Assembly (NCBI GenBank): GCA_041905525.1
Contig: JAYRKY010000015.1
Span: 1 to 64,000, forward strand
Source of the DNA: SHVO01 sp041905525
Lineage (GTDB): Bacteria; Pseudomonadota; Alphaproteobacteria; Rhodospirillales; Rhodospirillaceae
DNA length: 64,000 nt
Reading direction: 5' to 3'
Part shown: positions 37,439-46,430 of the stretch, one piece after another
Layout: every line of letters begins with the position of its first letter
Numbering within the stretch: position 1 is the first letter of the stretch
Made by a program: the position numbers and the translations under genes
The notes under the pieces: generated by a model
The model's database searches: none
What the model was told of the DNA's origin: nothing
What the model saw: the letters and a program-made list of their open reading frames with translations, nothing else

Positions 37439-38533
37439 ATGACCAAGGCAAAAGCTTTTGCAGCCGCGTTGAGCGTTACGCTGGGAATGTCCGTGGGATC
37501 TGCGGGCGCCGCTTTCGCAGCCGCGGCGACCGATACGCCGCCCGCCGCGCCGGTGAATGGCGTTATTGGATATATTCTCACCGACGAAGTGTGGGCCGTT
37601 TATCAAACCCCGGAGGGCAAGCAGGAGTGCCCCGAAGGACTGAACGCCTGGGGTCCGCGCGAGCAGTTCAAGAAGCTGTTCGTGGATGACGGCAAGAAGC
37701 GGACGCTGGAGGAAGCGCAACTCGCCTGGGAAGCAAAGATCTGGCATCCCGAAGTGGGCGAAGATCCGTTCCCGTTCAGAGGGCCCGTCGGCAACGTCTC
37801 GTACGGCCTCAATCTCGATGGCCGCATCGACCCGGATGATCAGGTGAGTCCGGACGGCGTCAAAGGGATCGACAATCAGCTTTACCGAGCCATCGGCTGC
37901 ATCGAAGAGTTCCGCGGCCCAACCGGCATTCTGCACTTCCTTGTGAACCGTTATCTGCGCGACTTCGAATTCAATCGCGTGCTGATCGAGATTTCGGGCG
38001 TCGAGGATATGGTCAATGACCCGCACGTGGACGTCACCATTCTGCGCGGGCGTGACCGCATGATGGCGGACGCGACGGGCAACGACATCATTCCCGGCGG
38101 TTCGAACCGGGTCGACATGCGCTGGGGCAAAAAATACGTCCAGCGGCTGACAGGCAAGATCGTCGACGGGGTCCTGACAACGCAGCCGAGCGATGTGACT
38201 TTGCCGCACGCCATCTTCAACCAGATTCCAGGTGAAGATCACATGAAGGGCGCGGTGTTCCAATTGAAGCTAACGCCGGAGCGCGCCGAAGGCCTTCTCG
38301 CCGGTTATTCGGATATCGACACCTGGTACCGCCAACTCAATCATTCGTGGTCGACGCATCACCAGAGCTACGGCCAGCTGTCCTCGCCATCCTTGTATAA
38401 ACATCTGCATCGTCTTGCGGACGGTTATCCCGATCCGAAGACGGGAAAGAACACGGCCATCTCGTCGGCGCTCGCTGTGAAGTTCACGCAAGTCTTCATT
38501 CAGCATCCGCCGAAGGAAGTCGCCGCTCGATAA
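37439..38533 (+). CDS. Conserved secreted protein X-A, family not recognised
   Basis: The 364-residue product has a Sec signal ending near 'GAAFAAAATD'. I do not recognise its family, but X-B and X-C later in the window are clear relatives. Shared landmarks are a CP-x-G motif ('QECPEGLN'), 'NLDG', 'IDNQLYRAIGC', a 'LLAGYSDIDTWY' segment and a closing 'DPKTGKNTAISSALAV'. The mature part has just two cysteines, both conserved in the family, which suggests one disulfide. Of the three copies it is the most divergent. ATG 37439 is chosen over ATG 37433 for better spacing from GAGGGA. It ends the first operon. Confidence 0.72.
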   Translation: MTKAKAFAAALSVTLGMSVGSAGAAFAAAATDTPPAAPVNGVIGYILTDEVWAVYQTPEGKQECPEGLNAWGPREQFKKLFVDDGKKRTLEEAQLAWEAKIWHPEVGEDPFPFRGPVGNVSYGLNLDGRIDPDDQVSPDGVKGIDNQLYRAIGCIEEFRGPTGILHFLVNRYLRDFEFNRVLIEISGVEDMVNDPHVDVTILRGRDRMMADATGNDIIPGGSNRVDMRWGKKYVQRLTGKIVDGVLTTQPSDVTLPHAIFNQIPGEDHMKGAVFQLKLTPERAEGLLAGYSDIDTWYRQLNHSWSTHHQSYGQLSSPSLYKHLHRLADGYPDPKTGKNTAISSALAVKFTQVFIQHPPKEVAAR

Positions 38534-38548
38534 CGGGAGCACCTAACG

Positions 38549-38584
38549 CCGCGTCGATGCTGGGAGGCGTCGGCGCGGGGTTTT
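38549..38584 (+). terminator. Rho-independent terminator after X-A
   Basis: A 12-bp stem (CCGCGTCGATGC / GCGTCGGCGCGG, two G-U pairs) with a TGGGAG loop is followed by GG and a TTTT run. It lies 15 bases after the X-A stop, closing the DUF1552-A / repeat / X operon before the TonB receptor. Confidence 0.82.
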
Positions 38585-38767
38585 ATCCGGCTCAATAATC
38601 TGAGGTTTTAATGCATGCGCGCTTAAGTGCGCGACAAGGAGGTCCCGACAGAGACGATAGGATATCTGATCGCTGGGAGGCGATTACCTGCCGACGGGTT
38701 CACGCGGACCCGGCGGCTGACATCGAGCCGATCTTTCAAATCCTTATGCATCTAGGGGGGAGTCTCC

Positions 38768-41734
38768 ATGCTGAAATCCAGTGCTGCCGCAGGCACAGGT
38801 CGCCGTAGCGGAATGCGTCCGCATGCAATGACATCCGTGAGCGCGCTCGCGCTGCTCGCGGCGAGCTTCGCAGGGATACCGAGCGCCAAGGCCCAGACTC
38901 CGCCGCCCGCGCAGACGCCCCCGGCTTCGATCGATGAGATTGTCGTTACCGGATCGCGCATCGTGCGCGACGGGTATGAAGCCCCGACGCCCGTGACGGT
39001 CGTTGGCGTGGAGCAGATTCAGCAGTCAGGCTTCCCGGACCTCTTCAACGCCGTCAGAACGATGCCCGCGTTCGGAACCTCGGGGGAAGGGACACGCGCC
39101 GGCGGAAACTCCGTTTCGTCGGGCCGCCAAGGGCAGAACACCTTCAACCTGCGCAATCTAGGTGAGACGCGCACACTTTCGCTGTTGAACGGGCATCGCA
39201 TCGTGTCCTCGGACCTCAATGGCGCCATTGATACGAACGTGTTCCCGCAACCGCTGATCAGCCGCGTCGATGTGGTGACAGGCGGCGCGTCCGCGGCCTA
39301 CGGCTCGGACGCCTTGGCGGGCGTCGTGAACTTCGTCATCGATACCGAGTTCACCGGTGTGAAGGGGGAGATCTCGAGCGGCATCACGACCTACGGCGAC
39401 GACTGGACCGGAAAGTCGAGCATTGCGGCCGGTATGCCGTTTGCCGGCGGCCGCGGGCACGTCATCGCCAGCTACGATTGGAACTTCGATCCGGGCCTTT
39501 TCCCGATGAGCGCGCGCGAATGGAATCGCGTGGCGTGGAAGATGCTGACGAACTCAGCCTATGGCACAGGGCCCGGACAGAGCACCAGCGTTCCGGAGTT
39601 TATCATCCGTAGCAATACCGGGCTGATCAACGCGTCGCCGGGCGGCATCATCACCGCCGGGCCGCTCAAGGGCACGGCCTTCAACAAAGAAGGTGTGCCG
39701 TTTCAGTTCATCTATCCGGATGTGCAAGGCGCGGGTTTCATCGCCGGCGGCATGGCGCCCCTCAACGATACCTCGCAGTACTCGCAGAACGTCACCACGC
39801 GCAGCCGCCAGGAGAACGTCTTCTTCCGCGCGAGTTACGACCTTGCGGACAACATCACGCTCTTCGGCCAATTCATCAATCACTACTCGAAGACCGCGGG
39901 GCTTTCGAAGCTTGACGACTCTCAGGGTAACCTGACGATCCGCGCCGACAATCCGTTCATCCCGGCCGACGTGGCGGGGCGCATGACGGCGCTGGGGCTC
40001 ACCTCCTTCACCATGGGGTCGTTCAATCTCGATATCCCGAACCTTTCCTCCGACTTCAAGCGGCGAACCTGGGTTTATTCGTTGGGCCTCGAAGGCACAG
40101 CGAACGTTATGGACAAGGAATGGACATGGGAACTCTTTGGGCAATACAGCCTTGCGAAAAACAATCTGCGTGTCGCGACGCGGAATAACGTGCTGTTCCC
40201 GAGAGCCGTGGACGCGGTTCGCAATGCAAATGGCGCCATTGTCTGCCGCGTGAACGCGGATGCCGATCCGGCCAATGACGATCCGCGCTGCCTTGCCTAC
40301 AATCCCTTCGGGTGGGGTAAGAACGACACGGCTGTCATCAAGTATGTGAAGGGCACGACTCACCGCCTTCAGGACAACTCCGAAAAGCTGATCGAATTCT
40401 CCACAAGCGGCGAACCGTTCGAATTGTGGGCGGGCCCCGTGTCCGTGGCCATGGGCGGCAGTTGGCGTGAGGAGAAGGTGGTCGACCCGAACTTCGGCCC
40501 GAACGCATACGACCCTGTTTCTCTGACCCGTCCGTTCAGCGCCGGCAATTATCTTCCCACGAACGGCAAATACAGTGTCACGGAAGGCTTCATTGAAACG
40601 GTTGTGCCCCTGGCGAAGGATGAAACGTGGGCGCGATCGCTCGAATTGAACGCGGCCGCGCGCGCCACCGACTATTCCACAGCGGGTTATGTCACGACGT
40701 ATAAGGTTGGTCTGACCTACAGTCCGATCGACGACATTCGCCTGCGTGGAACCTTGTCGCGTGACATCCGCGCTCCGAACCTCGGTGAAATCTTCGCGAC
40801 CGGGACCGGCGGCCAGGCCGGCGGGATCCGCGATCCGTTCAACGGAAACCAGACCGCCGGTCTGTTCCTGACGGAGACCGTCGGCAATCCCAGCCTCACG
40901 CCCGAGAAGGCGGACACCTTGGGACTGGGTATCGTTCTGCAGCCGACGTTCCTGCCGGGCTTCTCGGCGGCGGTCGACTACTACTCGATCGACATCAAGG
41001 GCGCGATCCAGACGGTGAATGCACAGACGACGCTTGATTTGTGCTTCATCGGCCAGACCGCGCTTTGCCGAAACATCCAGCGCGGGCCGGCGACGCCCAC
41101 CAATCCCGCAGGCACCATTATCCTTGTGACCTCGCGCCCGACAAACTACGCGTTCAATCTCACGCGCGGGCTCGACTTCGAGGCGACTTACACAACCAAC
41201 CTCGACGAGTGGATGGATGGCTGGTCGGGCAGCATTATGTTGCGCGGTCTCGCCGCGCATGTGATTGAGTCCACGTCCGACGACGGTCTCAACCCGCCCC
41301 AGAATGTCGCCGGCAATAACAGCAATACGAATCCGGGCCCGCCGTATTGGAAGTTCTTCCTCACCGCGAATTACGCGCTCGATCCGCTCACGGTCGGCTT
41401 GACCGCGCGCGGCGTGAGCTCGGGGAACTACGGCCCGTTATACGTGAGACAGTCTTGCACCAGCGGGTGCCCGGTCTCGACGCCGTTCCAGCGGACGCTC
41501 GATAACAATTATATCGCCGGCCAGTGGCTCTACGACGTCAACTTCAACTTCCGTTTCCTCCACAAGGACCAGGGCCTGGTGGACGCTGATGCGTTCCTGG
41601 TGGTGTCAAATATCCTGAACTCCGATCCGCCGGTCGTCGCAACCTCGTCGCCGGAGTATTGGCACCGCACGAACAGCCTTCTGTACGATGTGCTGGGGCG
41701 TGCATTCCGGGCCGGGGTCCGGTTCAAATACTAG
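38768..41734 (+). CDS. TonB-dependent outer-membrane receptor A
   Basis: The 988-residue protein has an N-terminal signal (ending near 'SAKAQ'), a TonB-box region 'EIVVTGSRI', a plug domain with 'TGGASAAYGSDALAGVVNF' (N-terminal landmark) and a 22-strand-type barrel ending 'FRAGVRFKY'. There is no STN signalling domain and no FecI/FecR pair nearby. It imports a large or scarce substrate using TonB energy. AGGGGGGA precedes the ATG. It has its own leader and a terminator-like hairpin after it, so it is probably transcribed alone. Confidence 0.92.
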   Translation: MLKSSAAAGTGRRSGMRPHAMTSVSALALLAASFAGIPSAKAQTPPPAQTPPASIDEIVVTGSRIVRDGYEAPTPVTVVGVEQIQQSGFPDLFNAVRTMPAFGTSGEGTRAGGNSVSSGRQGQNTFNLRNLGETRTLSLLNGHRIVSSDLNGAIDTNVFPQPLISRVDVVTGGASAAYGSDALAGVVNFVIDTEFTGVKGEISSGITTYGDDWTGKSSIAAGMPFAGGRGHVIASYDWNFDPGLFPMSAREWNRVAWKMLTNSAYGTGPGQSTSVPEFIIRSNTGLINASPGGIITAGPLKGTAFNKEGVPFQFIYPDVQGAGFIAGGMAPLNDTSQYSQNVTTRSRQENVFFRASYDLADNITLFGQFINHYSKTAGLSKLDDSQGNLTIRADNPFIPADVAGRMTALGLTSFTMGSFNLDIPNLSSDFKRRTWVYSLGLEGTANVMDKEWTWELFGQYSLAKNNLRVATRNNVLFPRAVDAVRNANGAIVCRVNADADPANDDPRCLAYNPFGWGKNDTAVIKYVKGTTHRLQDNSEKLIEFSTSGEPFELWAGPVSVAMGGSWREEKVVDPNFGPNAYDPVSLTRPFSAGNYLPTNGKYSVTEGFIETVVPLAKDETWARSLELNAAARATDYSTAGYVTTYKVGLTYSPIDDIRLRGTLSRDIRAPNLGEIFATGTGGQAGGIRDPFNGNQTAGLFLTETVGNPSLTPEKADTLGLGIVLQPTFLPGFSAAVDYYSIDIKGAIQTVNAQTTLDLCFIGQTALCRNIQRGPATPTNPAGTIILVTSRPTNYAFNLTRGLDFEATYTTNLDEWMDGWSGSIMLRGLAAHVIESTSDDGLNPPQNVAGNNSNTNPGPPYWKFFLTANYALDPLTVGLTARGVSSGNYGPLYVRQSCTSGCPVSTPFQRTLDNNYIAGQWLYDVNFNFRFLHKDQGLVDADAFLVVSNILNSDPPVVATSSPEYWHRTNSLLYDVLGRAFRAGVRFKY

Positions 41735-41747
41735 GATCGTGCTCGGG

Positions 41748-41773
41748 CGAGGGAGCCGTCCGCGGCTCCCTCG
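41748..41773 (+). terminator. Strong hairpin after TonB receptor A
   Basis: An 11-bp perfect stem (CGAGGGAGCCG / CGGCTCCCTCG) closes on a TCCG tetraloop 14 bases after the receptor stop. No T-run follows, so it may be a Rho-dependent stop, an mRNA 3'-end protector, or a leader structure for the next operon. Calling it a terminator is inference. Confidence 0.55.
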
Positions 41774-41905
41774 TTCCCGCGCGGAAAGGCCCGTATTTCG
41801 CGCCAAAGATGCCGATCAGGACTGTGTTACCGGGCGTATTTCGGCTGTCCGCGACGCGGGCGGTTGGTTAAGATAATGACGCGTCGTTGTGGAGGAGGAA
41901 CGTTG

Positions 41906-43606
41906 GTGTCTCTGGTACGGAAGTACGTGGTTCCCTCGGCGATCGCGCTCGCCGCTGCCCTCGGTCTCGCAAGCTGTTCCGGAGCCGAGAGCCCGGTTGC
42001 CAAATCGAGCGTCGCGGCGAAGACAGTCAAGGAACCCCAGGTTGCCGGCTCGCCGGCGCTGCTCCGTCTCATCACAGCAGACCAGTACGTCAACACGCTC
42101 GTTCACACCTTCGGCAAGGATTTCAAGATCGAGACCCAGTTTCCGCCGCATAGGCGGACGGACGGCCTGCTTGCCATCGGCGCGGCCACGGCGGGATTTC
42201 CGGCCGGACAGATCGAACAGTATCAACGCGCGGCAGCCACGGTCGCGGCGCGGGTGGTCGACGCCGGGCATCGCGACTTTCTGATCCCGTGCAAACCCGC
42301 GGACGAGAAAAAGGCCGATACGGCCTGCGCCACGAAGTTCCTGTCCGCGACGGGTCGTATGCTCTACCGCCGTCCCATGGACCCGAAGCTCCTGAACGAA
42401 GCAGTCGTCAAAGCCGGAGAGACCGGCGATCGTCTGAAAGATTTCTACGCGGGCCTCGCGGTTGCTCTTGAAGGCATGCTGATCGCACCGGAAGTGCTGT
42501 TCATCTCCGATCGTTCGGAACCCGATCCAAATCACCCAGGACAATCGCGCCTTGATTCCTATTCTCTGGCCACGCGGCTGAGCCTGTTCCTGTGGAACGC
42601 GTCGCCGGACGATATGCTTCTGAAAGCGGCGGAGAGCGGTGAAATCCAAACCCCGAAGGGCAGGGCGCGCCTCGTCGAAACGATGATGGCCAGTCCGCGC
42701 CTGGAAGCGGGCATGCGCGCCTTCTTCGACGACATGTTCGGCTTCGACAAGTTCGACAACCTTGCGAAGGATCCGAACGTGTACCCGGCGTTCACCGGCG
42801 TCACCGTTCAAGACGCCCGCGAGCAGACCTTGCGCACGGCTTACAATTTCCTGATCACCAAGGGGCGGGATTATCGCGACCTCTACACTACCCGGGAGAC
42901 TTACTTGTCCCCGGCGCTGGCCGCGCTCTATCAGCTGCCGACGCCGCCCTATTGGGTCCCGTACGAGTTCCCGGCCGACAGTCCGCGGGCCGGCCTGCTG
43001 ACTCACATCAGCTTCCTGGCGGTGCATTCCCATCCGGGCCGCAGTTCACCGACCGTGCGTGGCAAGGCCTTGCGTGAATTGCTGTTGTGTCAGCCGGTGC
43101 CCCGTCCGCCCGCAAACGTCGACTTTTCGGCCGTGGAAAATCCCGACCCCCGTCTCCGGACGGCGCGGGACCGCCTGAACTTCCACAGCGAGAATCCGGT
43201 GTGCGCGGGCTGCCATAAAATCACCGATCCCATGGGGCTGGCGCTTGAGAACTTCGATGGCGCCGGGCGCTACCGGAAGACGGAGGGCGGCGCTGCGATC
43301 GACTCCAGTGGCCGGCTCGATGGCAAAGAGTTCACGGACGTCATTGGCCTGGGGAAGGCGCTCCACGACCACCCTGGCCTGACCTCCTGCCTGGTCCGGC
43401 GAATGTTCAGCTACGCGACCGGGGCGAACGTGCGCGATCAGACGACCTTGGGGTACCTCAACGAGGCGTTCACCGCCGAGGGCTACCGGATCCCCGACCT
43501 CCTGCGCACAATTGCACTGTCGTCGGCCTTTTCGCGGGTTGCGGAACCCTACGCGCCGCCCGGGAAGACCGCCGCTTCGGCGGCCGCGGTTGAACTGAGC
43601 CGGTAA
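41906..43606 (+). CDS. DUF1592-type cytochrome-like lipoprotein A
   Basis: The protein (566 residues from GTG 41906) has the DUF1587-DUF1595-DUF1592-DUF1588-DUF1585 order of planctomycetal-type cytochrome proteins. A single c-type haem motif is C433-x-x-C436-H437 in 'VCAGCHKITDPMGLALENFDG'. GTG is preferred because GGAGGAGG lies 7 bases upstream; an ATG at 41876 is in frame but poorly placed. The N-terminus then gives a lipobox 'LGLASC'. Copies B and C have ordinary Sec signals, so this one is the membrane-anchored variant. It is followed by its DUF1552 partner. Confidence 0.86.
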   Translation: MSLVRKYVVPSAIALAAALGLASCSGAESPVAKSSVAAKTVKEPQVAGSPALLRLITADQYVNTLVHTFGKDFKIETQFPPHRRTDGLLAIGAATAGFPAGQIEQYQRAAATVAARVVDAGHRDFLIPCKPADEKKADTACATKFLSATGRMLYRRPMDPKLLNEAVVKAGETGDRLKDFYAGLAVALEGMLIAPEVLFISDRSEPDPNHPGQSRLDSYSLATRLSLFLWNASPDDMLLKAAESGEIQTPKGRARLVETMMASPRLEAGMRAFFDDMFGFDKFDNLAKDPNVYPAFTGVTVQDAREQTLRTAYNFLITKGRDYRDLYTTRETYLSPALAALYQLPTPPYWVPYEFPADSPRAGLLTHISFLAVHSHPGRSSPTVRGKALRELLLCQPVPRPPANVDFSAVENPDPRLRTARDRLNFHSENPVCAGCHKITDPMGLALENFDGAGRYRKTEGGAAIDSSGRLDGKEFTDVIGLGKALHDHPGLTSCLVRRMFSYATGANVRDQTTLGYLNEAFTAEGYRIPDLLRTIALSSAFSRVAEPYAPPGKTAASAAAVELSR

Positions 43607-43795
43607 GGGGTTACCCCGGGATTTTAGCGCCAAGGGCCCGGCGTTACGTAAAAACGCAGGGATTCTCTCGGAAATCGCGTGTATATTGGCGCCCGTTCGG
43701 ATCCCGGCCGGACGCGGTACACCCGCGCCCCGGGGCGTCTCAGATGTTGCCGCCCCGGCGCGGCGATCGACAATGAAACGGTGGAGGGTTTCGAG

Positions 43796-45133
43796 ATGAG
43801 CGGTATGGATAGACGTCGCGTCCTGCGCGGCATGTTGGGTGGCAGCGCGGTCACGGTTGGACTGCCGCTCCTGAACGTATTCCTCAATGGCAACGGTACG
43901 GCGCTGGCCGATGGCAAGCCGATGCCGGTTCGCTTTGGAACCTGGCACTGGGGTCTCGGCATGCAGACCAACGTGTTTGTGCCCAAGAAGACCGGGCTCG
44001 ACTACGACCTCCCGGAGGAAATCGCCTCCTGGAAGCCGATCCAGAAGTATATGAACCTGTACACAAACACGACCGCGTTCCGTGACAACTACGAAAACCT
44101 TTGTCACTACTCCGGCTGGGTGATCTTGCGCACGGGTAGCGCCCCGAAAGACGGCGGCCACATCCCAGGTGAGTCGCTCGACGTAACCGTCGCCAACCAG
44201 ATCGGCCGCACCACGCGCTTCAAGATGCTGACCGCGACCGGCACCGGCGAAACCGGTTCGACCCTGTCTTACGAAAACCAGAACACGCCCAATCAACCGG
44301 AAATCTCGCCGCTCGCGTTCTATACGCGCATATTCGGACCGGACTTCCAGGACCCGAACGCGCCGGAGTTCAAGCCGAACCCGAAGATCATGGTGCGCAA
44401 GAGCGTGCTCTCCGGTGTGATGGATGAAGTGAAGGCGCTGAACGGAAAGATCGGTAGCGAAGACCGTGCGCGTCTCGAACAATACTTCACCGGCCTGCGT
44501 CATCTTGAGCGCCAGTTCGACCAGCAGCTCACCAAGCCGGAGCCGATCGCATCGTGCAAGCGTCCGGCCGAGCTGAAGGGCGAGCCGCCCGCCGGGAAGG
44601 AAATCGAGGTCATCACCGCCCGTCACAAGATGATGACCGACATCATGGTCATGGCGGTCGCCTGCGATCAGACCCGTGTGTTCAACATGGCGATGAGCAC
44701 GCGTTCGGGGGATCCGAGCAAGGCCGGCTACGAGAAGCCGCACCACACCGCGACCCACGAAGAGCGCATCGACGACACGCTTGGCTATCAGAAAGAAGTG
44801 TCGGGCTTCACCCGCAAGCTTATGGCGGCTTGGGCCTACTACGTCGACGCATTTACGAAAGTAAAGGAAGGCGACGGCACGCTTCTCGACAACGTGTTCA
44901 TCTATGCCACCACCGACCACGGCTATGCCCGGGTTCACTCGCTCGACGGCATCCCGCTGATGACCGCCGGCGGCGCCGGCGGCAAGGTGAAGAACGGTTA
45001 CCACTTCGACCTGAAGGGCGACACCGGGTGCCGCGTCGGCTACACCGGCTTGCGCCTGATGGGCGTGAATGCCGCCCAGTGGGGCACCAAGAGCAACCAG
45101 ACCAGCAAAGAAATCGGCGAGATTCTCGCCTAA
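43796..45133 (+). CDS. DUF1552 protein B, Tat-exported
   Basis: The 445-residue protein has the same length as copy A and is its closest relative. It has a twin-arginine motif 'DRRRVLRGM' and cleavage near 'GNGTALA'. It keeps 'HHTATHEE' and the canonical 'TDHGYARVHS' (His375 where copy A has Gln). The ATG follows GGAGGG 10 bases upstream. The 189 bases after the DUF1592-A stop include a short G-rich inverted repeat but no strong terminator, so the two are probably cotranscribed. Confidence 0.88.
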   Translation: MSGMDRRRVLRGMLGGSAVTVGLPLLNVFLNGNGTALADGKPMPVRFGTWHWGLGMQTNVFVPKKTGLDYDLPEEIASWKPIQKYMNLYTNTTAFRDNYENLCHYSGWVILRTGSAPKDGGHIPGESLDVTVANQIGRTTRFKMLTATGTGETGSTLSYENQNTPNQPEISPLAFYTRIFGPDFQDPNAPEFKPNPKIMVRKSVLSGVMDEVKALNGKIGSEDRARLEQYFTGLRHLERQFDQQLTKPEPIASCKRPAELKGEPPAGKEIEVITARHKMMTDIMVMAVACDQTRVFNMAMSTRSGDPSKAGYEKPHHTATHEERIDDTLGYQKEVSGFTRKLMAAWAYYVDAFTKVKEGDGTLLDNVFIYATTDHGYARVHSLDGIPLMTAGGAGGKVKNGYHFDLKGDTGCRVGYTGLRLMGVNAAQWGTKSNQTSKEIGEILA

Positions 45134-45172
45134 ATCTTTCCGGGCTTAGACCTTTCCGGGATTGAGAAGACT

Positions 45173-45211
45173 AACGGGCGCCTGGGTATCCTCCGGCGCC
45201 CGTTTTCTTTT
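45173..45211 (+). terminator. Rho-independent terminator after DUF1552-B
   Basis: A 10-bp perfect stem (AACGGGCGCC / GGCGCCCGTT) with a 12-base loop runs into TTTTCTTTT. It lies 39 bases past the DUF1552-B stop and separates that operon from the beta-lactamase gene. Confidence 0.85.
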
Positions 45212-45308
45212 GTCCGCAGCGGGGGCGGGAAGCCCCGCCGCGGATGCTCAATATTCCTGGGACCGTGTTAGCATGCGGCCCTTGGGGTACTCAGAGGGGA
45301 GCCGTCAC

Positions 45309-46370
45309 ATGGCCATCAAAGTCTTTCCACGCGCCGCCGCCGTTTTGCTGTCCTGCCTCGCACTCTCGCAGCCCGTGCAGGCGGCCGACGCGCCAGGCGC
45401 GCTGACCCGCTTGCTTGAAGCTCAACTGGGGCGGATGCCCGCGAAGTCCGGCATCTACGTCAAACATCTGCCGACGGGCGAGGAGGGGATGGTCCGCGCG
45501 GACGAACATTTCGAAAGCGCCTCCACGATCAAACTGGCGACGATGGTCATTGCCTTTCAGATGGCGGACGCCGGCAAGCTGAAATTGGACGAGCGCATGG
45601 AACTGACGCCCGCGGTATTGCGGGGCGGCTCGGGGATCTACCGCTATAAGGACCTTGGTCTGCGGCCCACCGTTCGCGATCTCATCACGGAAATGGTGAT
45701 CACCAGCGACAACACGGCGACGGATATGATGATCGCCAAGGTCGGCGGCAAAGATCGCGTGAATGCGTGGCTCAAGGATGCCGGCTATCAGGTGCTCAAT
45801 CAAACGCATACGACGGGCGAGTACTTCCGCCTCATTTACGCCGCCATGGACCCGAAGTACGCTGACCTTTCCATGGAAGATGTGTTTGCGCTGTGCTGCG
45901 CGGACACGACCATTCGCCGCATGCCGGTGTTTTCGGATCAGCGTAAGGCGCTGATCGATGAAGTACGCGCGCGCAGCAGCAACCGCTCGCCGGCGCCGAG
46001 CGATCCGAACAACGAGGCGCGCTGGTTCGGGGCCGCCAGTCCGCGCGAGATGGGCCGCCTGGTCGAAGGCGTCGAAAAGTGCACCGTCGCGAAGCCGGAA
46101 AGCTGCGACGAGATGCGGCGGATGCTGCGCGCCCAGCAGGCCGGCACCATGAAGATCCCGCATTATCTGACCGTTCCCGTCGGTCATAAGACGGGCGAGA
46201 CAACAGGGGTCACCAACGATGTCGGGGTGATCTACGCCCGGTCCGGCCCCATCGTCATTTCGTTCTACAACATGAATATGACGGGAAGCCGCGCGGATAC
46301 GGAGGACATGATGGGCGAGGTGGCCCGTAGCGTGGTCGATTACTTCGACGGGGGGCGCAAAGAGCGCTAG
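45309..46370 (+). CDS. Class A beta-lactamase-like serine hydrolase
   Basis: The 353-residue exported protein has a Sec signal (about 1-25) and the three active-site motifs of class A enzymes: S72-T-I-K75, S133-D-N135 and K294-T-G296. The spacing SDN to KTG is about 57 residues longer than in TEM, so there is an insertion around the omega loop ('SNRSPAPSDPNNEARWF' lies in it) and the catalytic Glu cannot be placed with certainty. Beta-lactamase, D-Ala-D-Ala carboxypeptidase-like or other serine hydrolase activity are all possible. GAGGGGAG precedes ATG 45309. It is flanked by terminators on both sides, so it is monocistronic. Confidence 0.85.
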   Translation: MAIKVFPRAAAVLLSCLALSQPVQAADAPGALTRLLEAQLGRMPAKSGIYVKHLPTGEEGMVRADEHFESASTIKLATMVIAFQMADAGKLKLDERMELTPAVLRGGSGIYRYKDLGLRPTVRDLITEMVITSDNTATDMMIAKVGGKDRVNAWLKDAGYQVLNQTHTTGEYFRLIYAAMDPKYADLSMEDVFALCCADTTIRRMPVFSDQRKALIDEVRARSSNRSPAPSDPNNEARWFGAASPREMGRLVEGVEKCTVAKPESCDEMRRMLRAQQAGTMKIPHYLTVPVGHKTGETTGVTNDVGVIYARSGPIVISFYNMNMTGSRADTEDMMGEVARSVVDYFDGGRKER

Positions 46371-46377
46371 GACATAA

Positions 46378-46411
46378 AAAAGCGGAGGCGGGATGAACCG
46401 CCTCCGCTTTT
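46378..46411. terminator. Bidirectional Rho-independent terminator
   Basis: A 14-bp perfect stem (AAAAGCGGAGGCGG / CCGCCTCCGCTTTT) with a GATGAA loop has T residues at the 3' side of each strand. It sits between the convergent beta-lactamase and NHL-repeat genes and can serve both. Confidence 0.92.
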
Positions 46412-46430
46412 GATTTGCCGCGTTCTCCGG

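Noticed and set aside
41876..41905. ATG 41876 as the start of DUF1592-A
   Set aside because: It is in frame, but GGAGGAGG lies inside the would-be coding region and is properly spaced for GTG 41906, which also yields a clean lipoprotein signal.
45162..45308. Upstream start for the beta-lactamase gene
   Set aside because: It would read through the terminator at 45173-45211 and put coding sequence before the signal peptide; ATG 45309 has a better ribosome binding site.
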